A DNA stretch of 64,000 nt, taken from positions 1 to 64,000 of the forward strand of contig NZ_BPET01000016.1 of NCBI RefSeq assembly GCF_019654915.1, read 5' to 3'. The stretch's first letter is position 1; the number at the start of each line of letters is the position of its first letter. Shown here piece by piece: positions 8,243-14,238 of the stretch. The DNA comes from Shewanella sp. MBTL60-007. GTDB lineage: Bacteria > Pseudomonadota > Gammaproteobacteria > Enterobacterales > Shewanellaceae. Both the position numbers and the translations under genes were made by a program. The notes under the pieces were generated by a model, which was given only the letters and a program-made list of their open reading frames with translations, was not told the DNA's origin and did no database searches.

Positions 8243-8638
8243 TTTTCGGGGAATATGAATAGAATCAAAGCAATTTTAATCGCTACTCTGTTGATGCATG
8301 CAATGCTGTTTATCGCTGTAGAACATACGTTTTCTAGAGGAAGCGATTTTCAAATCATAGCGCTAATCATACTGTGGTGCATTGGCTCATTGATTGCTGC
8401 TTATCAGTTTCGAAAAGCAACTAGATCACAAAGTACAAAAACGTTTTTGGTAAAGTTGGGTAATGTCGCATTGTGGCTTATTGCACTCCTACCAATTAGT
8501 TTAGGTGCTCTTCTACTATTTCTTGCAGTGGCCCTTAATGGTGTAGATTTTAGATAAGAGGCAACCGAAAAGTGCAAATCATTCAAGTAGATTTGCTACG
8601 CTTGGCATTTTTGCTTTGAATTGGCTTTGGTATGTACG
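8238..8638 (+). repeat. Direct duplication, copy 1 (about 400 bp, partner at 10213-10612)
   Basis: This unit holds the small membrane-protein gene, 21 bases of spacer and the last about 60 bases of the integron-integrase fragment. It is repeated 1,974 bases to the right with about four substitutions and one missing T. The left end is the attC 3 crossover point; the right end lies inside the integrase reading frame. The fusion of cassette and integrase tail therefore existed before the duplication. Confidence 0.93.
8255..8557 (+). CDS. Small hydrophobic membrane protein, copy 1
   Basis: 100 residues with three probable membrane helices (about 4-24, 33-52 and 67-92) and a basic loop (RKATRSQSTKT) between the second and third. 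I recognise no family. GGGGAAT precedes the ATG and may serve as ribosome binding site. It is a cassette gene directly after attC site 3, but its own attC is missing: the DNA runs straight into the tail of the integrase fragment on the opposite strand. The second copy at 10229 differs at one residue (Ala16 here, Val there). Confidence 0.65.
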   Translation: MNRIKAILIATLLMHAMLFIAVEHTFSRGSDFQIIALIILWCIGSLIAAYQFRKATRSQSTKTFLVKLGNVALWLIALLPISLGALLLFLAVALNGVDFR

Positions 8639-9019
8639 TTCTACAGCTCTTGGCAGTGAAGGGCCTATCCCTAGTTGGTTGTTATGCTGTTGAATCTTAA
8701 TAGCTTTATCAATATATACTATGAGCTTTTCGGCGCATTTATGGCTGAGGATGGTTTGCCTATCTTTACGTCCTTTACCGTCTATAACGGTCAGTGTAGT
8801 TCTCTCAATATCAATGTCTTCGACGCATAACCGAAGACATTCTGAAACTCTCAATCCGCTAGCATAGAGTAACTCTATGATTAGCCTATCGCGGCCATCA
8901 AGTTGATTTAATATCGATGAGATTTCTAATGGTGTTAATACTGTGGGCAAATGTAGTTGTTTAGTTGCATGGCAAAAATCTAAATCCCCAAGCTCATGGT
9001 GCAAATGCTTCTGACACTC
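8579..9019 (-). pseudogene. Integron integrase (IntI) fragment, both ends lost
   Basis: The frame is open from about 9031 to 8579. Recognisable IntI segments are ELGDLDF, LPTVLTP, a catalytic box-I patch LLYASGLRVSECLRL with its arginine, DGKGRKDRQTIL, and the integron-specific GPSLPRAVERTY. The N-terminal about 90 residues and everything after ERTY, including the HxxR box and the nucleophilic tyrosine, are missing; 3' of ERTY the frame ends after 14 unrelated residues. Only a TTG (9004) could serve as start. The orientation, divergent from the cassettes to its right, is the normal one for intI beside its array. It cannot be active, so the array depends on an integrase elsewhere. Confidence 0.8.
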
Positions 9020-9067
9020 TGGGTGGTGTATTTAAAGTAAAGGTGTTAACTTCGTTGTAATACAATC

Positions 9068-9135
9068 TGTTAACAATGCGCGTTTTCTCTGGTTTAATGA
9101 GGTAAACGCGCATACGTACTAATAAGCTGTTAGGA
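9068..9135 (+). repeat. attC-like site 4 (or attI/attC hybrid) beside the integrase fragment
   Basis: About 68 bases from TGTTAAC to GCTGTTAGGA with a perfect 10-bp stem, ATGCGCGTTT (9076-9085) and AAACGCGCAT (9104-9113). The short length and strong single stem fit a compact attC; its position next to the intI 5' side is where attI would be expected. The DUF2750 gene starts 8 bases later. Confidence 0.6.
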
Positions 9136-9142
9136 ATACCAA

Positions 9143-9526
9143 ATGAGTAGTGGAAGCTCGCAAGCAAATAAATTCTATGAAGAAGTTTCAGAAAGTCAAA
9201 GGCTGTGGTTCGCCGAAACTGATGATGGTGATGTTTTAGAATTTGATGTCGATGGTGATGTTTTAGAATTTGATGTCGATGGTGATAAAGTGTCTTTTCC
9301 TCTTTGGTCTTCTAAATCAAGAATTATCAGACTTAAAAAGCTTAACCCTGAATTATTAGGCGAGTACTCGCCGAGAGTAATTTCTTGGCAATTCTTTAAG
9401 GACGTTTTATCTCCTATGTTAATAGAGAATAATCGATTGATTGGCGTAAATTTCAGTGGTCAAAATATTACTGGCATTGATTTAACTGTAGAGTCATTAA
9501 TCAAACAAATTGAGGCTTTTGCGTAG
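9143..9526 (+). CDS. DUF2750-domain cassette protein with internal duplication
   Basis: 127-residue soluble protein. The arrangement FYEEVSES...LWFAE, then FPLWSSKSR, ISWQFFKD, and GVNFSGQNITGIDL near the C-terminus follows the DUF2750 family, whose function is unknown and which I have seen in integron cassettes. Residues 29-46 are two copies of GDVLEFDVD, encoded by an exact 27-bp tandem duplication, so the ancestral protein was about 118 residues. It sits between attC-like sites 4 and 5 with a weak ribosome binding site. The duplication is in frame and in a charged loop, so the fold may survive. Confidence 0.68.
   Translation: MSSGSSQANKFYEEVSESQRLWFAETDDGDVLEFDVDGDVLEFDVDGDKVSFPLWSSKSRIIRLKKLNPELLGEYSPRVISWQFFKDVLSPMLIENNRLIGVNFSGQNITGIDLTVESLIKQIEAFA
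9227..9280. repeat. 27-bp perfect tandem duplication inside the DUF2750 gene
   Basis: The two copies are identical at every base and in frame (nine codons, GDVLEFDVD). Complete identity suggests a recent event or slippage-prone DNA. Confidence 0.95.
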
Positions 9527-9532
9527 GGTATT

Positions 9533-9634
9533 TCCTAACAAGCCATTACGGTGCGGGACTTTTAACAGTTGGCCTTCCTCACTGCGTTCGTTATTTTAGC
9601 CAACAATTAAAAGCCCCTGAATGGGGCGTTATGT
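9533..9634 (+). repeat. attC site 5
   Basis: About 102 bases from TCCTAAC to GGGGCGTTATGT. The inner arms are long: TTTTAACAGTTGGC (9560-9573) against GCCAACAATTAAAA (9599-9612), with one extra unpaired base, a hallmark of attC folding. Confidence 0.82.
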
Positions 9635-9687
9635 GTTAAAGGTTTACTTAATAATTCGATTTACAATAAACACGAAAGGAGCTCGAA

Positions 9688-10011
9688 ATGAAAAAATTAA
9701 TTTTATCGATATTTTTAATAGGAATCTGTATAAATTTAAATGCAAAGGAATTAATAAACGGAGTTACGAAATACAGTGAAAGTTCTATAAAAGAGCTAAA
9801 ACTGGATTCAATGAGTGATCTTCTTGTAAATTATTTCAATGAAAATAAGTTAACACCTCAAGCAGTTAATAAAATTACATATTTGGCTGATGGTCAATTA
9901 ACGCAAAAGTCTTCGGAAGAAAAAAATAGTTTACAATCGGCCGAATCTGTTGAATTACTGCTCAACAATAAAACGCTAATTGTCAATGTCATCAGTCGTA
10001 AAAACAACTAA
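9688..10011 (+). CDS. Small secreted protein of unknown function
   Basis: 107 residues. A classic signal peptide (MKK, hydrophobic ILSIFLIGICINL, cleavage probably after NAKE or NLNA near residue 19-20) is followed by a polar, lysine- and asparagine-rich domain without cysteines. I do not recognise the family. AAAGGAG lies 8 bases upstream of the ATG, a strong ribosome binding site. The gene is clearly richer in A and T than the chromosomal genes around the island, in keeping with an acquired cassette. It lies between attC sites 5 and 6. Confidence 0.65.
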   Translation: MKKLILSIFLIGICINLNAKELINGVTKYSESSIKELKLDSMSDLLVNYFNENKLTPQAVNKITYLADGQLTQKSSEEKNSLQSAESVELLLNNKTLIVNVISRKNN

Positions 10012-10104
10012 CAAGATAAATCAACAAGACAAATACTGCTTGGCTTTGTCACTACGTTTCAATTGTAGCCAAGCAAACTATTTGACCTGCTTAGGGCGTT
10101 ATAT
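10006..10104 (+). repeat. attC site 6
   Basis: About 99 bases from AACTAAC to GGGCGTTATAT with perfect inner arms TGCTTGGCT (10037-10045) and AGCCAAGCA (10067-10075). It begins within the stop region of the secreted-protein gene. Confidence 0.82.
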
Positions 10105-10121
10105 GACATAAGGAGGATGTC

Positions 10122-10232
10122 ATGAGTGAATGGCAAGTGCTTGATTTACGACACGTATCAACTGAGATTTTGCCTTTCTCTGACAGCGAATTTGATTCGA
10201 TATTTTTGTGTATAGGTTTTCGGGGAATATGA
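10122..10232 (+). pseudogene. 5' end of a cassette ORF truncated by the duplicated unit
   Basis: AAGGAGG lies 7 bases before an ATG that opens a 36-codon frame beginning MSEWQVLDLRHV. After about 30 codons the frame enters the duplicated unit and stops at TGA, which overlaps the ATG of the membrane-protein copy (ATGA). The strong ribosome binding site directly behind attC site 6 is what a real cassette gene would have, so this is most likely a decapitated gene whose remainder was lost. The family is not recognisable from so few residues. Confidence 0.5.
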
Positions 10233-10612
10233 ATAGAATCAAAGCAATTTTAATCGCTACTTTGTTGATGCATGTAATGCTGTTTATCGCTGTAGAACAT
10301 ACGTTTTCTAGAGGAAGCGATTTTCAAATCATAGCGCTAATCATATTGTGGTGCATTGGCTCATTGATTGCTGCTTATCAGTTTCGAAAAGCAACTAGAT
10401 CACAAAGTACAAAAACGTTTTTGGTAAAGTTGGGTAATGTCGCATTGTGGCTTATTGCACTCCTACCAATTAGTTTAGGTGCTCTTCTACTATTTCTTGC
10501 AGTGGCCCTTAATGGTGTAGATTTTAGATAAGAGGCAACCGAAAAGTGCAAATCATTCAAGTAGATTCGCTACGCTTGGCATTTTTGCTTTGAATTGGCT
10601 TTGGTATGTACG
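10213..10612 (+). repeat. Direct duplication, copy 2 (partner at 8238-8638)
   Basis: Same content as copy 1 with one T fewer near the left end. The identity starts at TAGG, the bases immediately after the crossover point of an attC core, and ends at GTACG inside the integrase tail. The flanking DNA on both sides differs from copy 1. Confidence 0.93.
10229..10531 (+). CDS. Small hydrophobic membrane protein, copy 2
   Basis: 100 residues, identical to the product of the copy at 8255 except for Val16. I placed the start at the ATG equivalent to copy 1; an in-frame GTG at 10208 would add seven residues from the upstream junction and is less likely. Its ATG overlaps the stop of the truncated 36-codon frame, which carries a strong ribosome binding site, so copy 2 may be translated by coupling and better than copy 1. 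Function unknown; three probable membrane helices. Confidence 0.62.
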   Translation: MNRIKAILIATLLMHVMLFIAVEHTFSRGSDFQIIALIILWCIGSLIAAYQFRKATRSQSTKTFLVKLGNVALWLIALLPISLGALLLFLAVALNGVDFR

Positions 10613-10643
10613 GCACAATGGTTTAGGTAGGGGGGCGTTGCTC
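10613..10643 (+). other. Degenerate attC 3' end before the cupin gene
   Basis: GGGGGGCGTTGCTC resembles the GGGGCGTTRRRY right end of an attC, but the last four bases do not fit and no matching left half is visible because the duplicated unit replaces it. It may be what is left of the attC that preceded the cupin cassette. Confidence 0.3.
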
Positions 10644-10661
10644 ATACCTTAATAGTGCCTT

Positions 10662-11162
10662 ATGACAATGAGAGATCACATGGATAGATACATTGTTAAG
10701 AAGTCTGAAATTGCAGAAATGGAAGGCTTAAGTAAAACACATTATCTCAATGGCAATGCTGTTCGGCTGAACAAATCTCTTGGTGATTTAACTGGCCTTA
10801 AAGGTTTTGGCTTCCACATCATTGAAGTTCCACCCAATAAAGAATCAACAGAGTTTCACTCCCATAAATTTGAAGATGAATGTGTTTACGTATTAAGCGG
10901 TAACGCCACTGCAAAAATTGGTTCTGAAGAGTTCGAAATATCAGAAGGAGACTTCCTTGGTTACCGAGCAAACGGTTTAGCTCATACTATTTTAAATACA
11001 GGTAGTGAAATGTTACGCTGCATTGTAGTTGGTGAGCGTCTAGCTCATGATGTAGCAGATTATCCTAATTTAAATAAACGACTTTACCGTAACAAAGGCG
11101 AAAGTTGGGACTTGGTTGATATTAACAATGTTCAGCATCCTAACGCTGGAGGGAAGTCATAA
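10662..11162 (+). CDS. Cupin-domain protein
   Basis: 166 residues with one complete cupin barrel. Motif 1 contains HSHKFEDECVYVLSG, giving the metal ligands His-x-His and Glu; motif 2 is GDFLGYRANGLAHTILN with the third histidine, so a metal site is intact. Such single-domain cupins are isomerases, dioxygenases or sugar-binding proteins; the substrate cannot be told. Three in-frame ATGs (10662, 10668, 10680) are possible starts, none with a good ribosome binding site; I kept the first. It is the last gene of the island: CATAACAAG at its stop resembles an attC left end, but no core site follows. Confidence 0.7.
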   Translation: MTMRDHMDRYIVKKSEIAEMEGLSKTHYLNGNAVRLNKSLGDLTGLKGFGFHIIEVPPNKESTEFHSHKFEDECVYVLSGNATAKIGSEEFEISEGDFLGYRANGLAHTILNTGSEMLRCIVVGERLAHDVADYPNLNKRLYRNKGESWDLVDINNVQHPNAGGKS

Positions 11163-11481
11163 CAAGTGAAGGCGTTCCAGCATATCGGGTTGCAATACTT
11201 TCGCTAATGCCGATAGTCATTTCAAGAGCTTTAGCGCTAACGCATTTCTGTCCAAAAGCGAGTTGGATTATTTTGGGTGATTGCTGTTTTCGAGAGTGAA
11301 ATGGGGTATACAACGCTATCTATGCAGCGAGTTTGACTCTATAGGGTTTAAGACCACTTTCTTTTTAATAGGAAAGTGGCCTTGTTGATAGGCTAACGTT
11401 ATTGCTACTAAGCAGGCGATTTACAGCTTAGGGCTCCGCATTGCTGAAGGCTCTTAACTGCTGAAGGCTCCTAACCACTAA
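11163..11481. other. Non-coding right edge of the cassette island
   Basis: No gene is visible in these 319 bases. An attC-like left end (TCATAAC, 11158) has no partner. A hairpin CCACTTTC/GAAAGTGG at 11354-11379 may end transcription of the array. A 17-bp direct repeat, TGCTGAAGGCTCTTAAC and TGCTGAAGGCTCCTAAC, lies at 11442-11475 just past the stop of the minus-strand radical SAM gene. Confidence 0.55.
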
Positions 11482-13434
11482 CTACTCTTCATTGCTGTCG
11501 ATGAGGTTGTTAATCGCTCTTGAGATCAGGTCTTTTTTCATCTGCGTGGGGGCAACTTTCTGGTTAAACCAGAAGCTCATTGGCTGGTCAAAGCCGATGC
11601 CATGCATATAGTTGTAGATTGCCTTTCGTAGCCCCTCGCCAAGCATCTCATGATCAGTATCGGTTGGGTCGGTGAACTCCACATCGTTTTCAGCGAATAA
11701 GATCTCAGGGCGCTCGGTAAGCGTGATACCAAATTTTTCAGGGTTCATGCCAACAGGGCTGTGAACCGTGGCTACAAAACGGTGCCAGTAGGCTGACTGG
11801 AAACAACCTTGCTGCATCATCTGACGCACCATCTCCAGCGAATCGACAGTTTCTTGCTCTGTCTGGGTTGGGAAACCATACATCAAATAGGCGTGAACCA
11901 ATATTCCTGCATCACTAAATGCCTTGGTTACTTGAGCGACTCGCTCAACACTGACGCCTTTCTTCATCAGTTTTAATAGACGATCCGATGCCACTTCAAG
12001 GCCACCGCTAACAGCGATACAACCTGAATCCGCTAGTAATTGGCAGCGCGCTTGGCTAAAGGTTCTCTCGAAACGAATATTGCCCCACCAACTGATCACC
12101 ACGTTGCGTTCAATGAGTCGTTTGGCAAGCGCAAACAGAAGCTTTGGCGGCAGCGCTTCATCGACAAAGTGGAAGCCAGTCTCGCCAGTTTCTTCGATGA
12201 GTTGCTCGATTCTATCCACTAGCGCATCAGCGCTTGCGGCGTCAAAACGGCCAATATAATCCAGACTCACATCGCAAAAACTGCACTTACGCCAATAACA
12301 GCCATGGGCTATGGTCAGTTTGTTCCAGCGTCCATCACTCCAGATGCGGTGCATCGGGTTGAGCATTTCACATAACGACAGGTATTCTCCCAATGGCAGG
12401 CCGTCATATACTGGGGCTCCAACATCGGTTTGTGGAATATCCTGCAGCGCTGTATTTTCATTGAAATGGACGTAGATCTCACCATCTTCACTGTTACTGT
12501 CACTGTCGTTTTGGGCGAGGAAATAGGTGCGTACTAGCTCATCGACCCCACGTTTACCTTCGAAGTATTCCAGCAAGGTGATAAAAGGGCGCTCGCCATC
12601 ATCGAGACAGATAAAATCGACAAACTCAAACACTCTAGGGTCTTTAAGCGCACGTAGCTCGGTGTTAATAAATCCGCCGCCCATTACGATAGGGAGTTCA
12701 GGGTTTATTGCTTTACAGGTTTGCGCAATACGCAGGGCGCCTAACATATTGCCCGGGAAGGGCACGGTTAGCGCAACCACACTCGGTTGTGTCTCTTCCA
12801 GGTACTGTTCGACTAGCTGTTCTAAGATCTCAGAGCTGAAACTGGGTTCATCCATCAAGGTGTCGTAGAGGTTGTCAAAGCTCGGGTTGGCCGCCGCTAA
12901 TTGTTCGCCATAACGACTCACTTCAAAGTAGGGATCGACCCCCTGAGTAATGACACTCGACAGATCGTTGATGAACAGGGTCGCTAGGTATTTGGCCTTA
13001 TCTTGCACCCCTAGGTTACCAAAGGCTGCTTGCAGTACATCGCCAGATACTGCTTCCATCTGGGCAATCGCATCAAATGCTGGGCCTTCAGGTAAAAAGC
13101 GGCGGGAGTTAATACGCAGTGCTAGGCTTGGATCTTTGCCCTGCAAAAAGCGAATAGCAGGTTCTACGGCTAGGTGGTAACGGTCAAACTCTGCAAGAAA
13201 GTTAAAGATAACATCAGGCAGTTCATCATCTTCAAAGTGTTCGAAGTTTTGTTCTACATGTTGACGAATGATCTCCAGCGCTGGGGCTGTCATCATCTCT
13301 AGGAAAAGCTCAATAGCAGGATCTCGCTGAACCGCCTCATAACCTTGAGAGCGTAAAAAACCCGTTAAATACGCTGTCGCCGGGTAGGGCGTATTCAGCT
13401 GGGTCATAGGTGGGGTCATTAGAAGAACGGTCAT
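11482..13434 (-). CDS. B12-binding-domain radical SAM protein
   Basis: 650 residues. An N-terminal helical part is followed by a Rossmann-like cobalamin-binding region (about 215-295; VVALTVPFPGNMLGALRIA, then PIVMGGGF). The radical SAM core starts with cysteines at 379, 384 and 387 in the order CX4CX2C (GCYWRKCSFC), a spacing wider than the usual CX3CX2C but known among B12-binding members as I recall. EVASDRLLKLMKKG and YGFPTQTEQET are typical later motifs of the barrel. It probably catalyses a radical methylation or ring rearrangement of an unknown substrate. It is not linked to a peptide precursor or other biosynthetic genes. Confidence 0.8.
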   Translation of the reverse strand: MTVLLMTPPMTQLNTPYPATAYLTGFLRSQGYEAVQRDPAIELFLEMMTAPALEIIRQHVEQNFEHFEDDELPDVIFNFLAEFDRYHLAVEPAIRFLQGKDPSLALRINSRRFLPEGPAFDAIAQMEAVSGDVLQAAFGNLGVQDKAKYLATLFINDLSSVITQGVDPYFEVSRYGEQLAAANPSFDNLYDTLMDEPSFSSEILEQLVEQYLEETQPSVVALTVPFPGNMLGALRIAQTCKAINPELPIVMGGGFINTELRALKDPRVFEFVDFICLDDGERPFITLLEYFEGKRGVDELVRTYFLAQNDSDSNSEDGEIYVHFNENTALQDIPQTDVGAPVYDGLPLGEYLSLCEMLNPMHRIWSDGRWNKLTIAHGCYWRKCSFCDVSLDYIGRFDAASADALVDRIEQLIEETGETGFHFVDEALPPKLLFALAKRLIERNVVISWWGNIRFERTFSQARCQLLADSGCIAVSGGLEVASDRLLKLMKKGVSVERVAQVTKAFSDAGILVHAYLMYGFPTQTEQETVDSLEMVRQMMQQGCFQSAYWHRFVATVHSPVGMNPEKFGITLTERPEILFAENDVEFTDPTDTDHEMLGEGLRKAIYNYMHGIGFDQPMSFWFNQKVAPTQMKKDLISRAINNLIDSNEE

Positions 13435-13871
13435 AGCCTGCCTTTAAATAGTAATACCAAAATGCTCTGCCTGAGAATAAACGGGGCGCAAACTTAACAT
13501 TGCGAAACCATTAGCGAATAAACCGTTATTGATAACAGAGCGTGGCAGCAAGCCTCTATGTCTGGATTGCTGCCAAAAATAATGGGGGATTCTAGCAAAT
13601 GTACTCAGCAAAAACCCGTAAATAAGCAAACGATAGATAGGTTTATCTGTGAGCTTTGTATGTTTTGCTAGATATCAGCAAGGATAAGTGTTGTTGGGGG
13701 AGATGATCTCATATCACTCTATGGGACTTAGGTATATTGTTTCTCGCTATGATGATTTTTTTTGTCTGCACTGTGCATCAAGGTAAAGCACAAGCCGAGT
13801 CGATAAAATCAAAACAAGTATTAAAACATTAGCTTAGATAGAAAAATCAGCGACCTAAAACTTATAAATAA
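13435..13871. other. Intergenic region upstream of the radical SAM gene
   Basis: About 440 bases between the radical SAM start and a possible gene remnant. A 61-codon frame on the minus strand at 13444-13629 has no ribosome binding site and no protein-like character. I see no promoter or structure that I can defend. Confidence 0.4.
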
Positions 13872-14122
13872 GATGAAGGTGATGAAGTTATCCGGGGTAT
13901 TCGTCATCTTTGTATCGATAAGCAAGCGCTAGAGGCGATAGCAGTAGAAGAGCGATTAATTTTCTTCAGCTCTGGCTGGTACAAGCAGGTGTTCTTCCAT
14001 AGAACAGTTTATCGCCGTCGAAGGTTACTAAGATTTTGCACCTTGAGCGTTACTATTTAACTGCAAGTCATGAGCAACAGCTGACAGCAAATAATAAAAT
14101 TGGCAGTGAATTGTACGAATGA
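13872..14122 (+). pseudogene. Possible frameshifted gene remnant
   Basis: From 13872 a frame without start codon reads DEGDEVIRGIRHLCIDKQAL and continues protein-like through EERLIFFSSGWYKQVFFHR to about 14010; the +2-shifted frame from 14018 then reads SKVTKILHLERYYLTASHEQ to a stop at 14122. Two protein-like pieces in successive frames without a start suggest a decayed gene. I do not recognise the family, and chance cannot be excluded. Confidence 0.25.
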
Positions 14123-14172
14123 GTATTGGTGTTGAGCGCGAGTATATGGCGTCTGTTCGCAGGTTTTTCAAT

Positions 14173-14207
14173 TAAAAAAAGAGGCCTAAGTTATCAGCTT
14201 AGGCCTC
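14173..14207 (-). terminator. Intrinsic terminator of fadE
   Basis: On the minus strand GAGGCCTAAG and CTTAGGCCTC form a 10-bp stem with a seven-base loop, followed directly by seven T and more T-rich sequence. It lies 32 bases past the fadE stop codon. Confidence 0.88.
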
Positions 14208-14238
14208 CTATCTAGCGTTTATGTCAGTCAGCTAGCGA

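Noticed and set aside
11158..11260. A seventh full attC site after the cupin gene
   Set aside because: Only the left end (TCATAAC) is recognisable; no GTTRRRY core or pairing arms follow.
13444..13629. 61-codon minus-strand frame upstream of the radical SAM gene
   Set aside because: No ribosome binding site, no protein-like composition, no neighbours supporting it.
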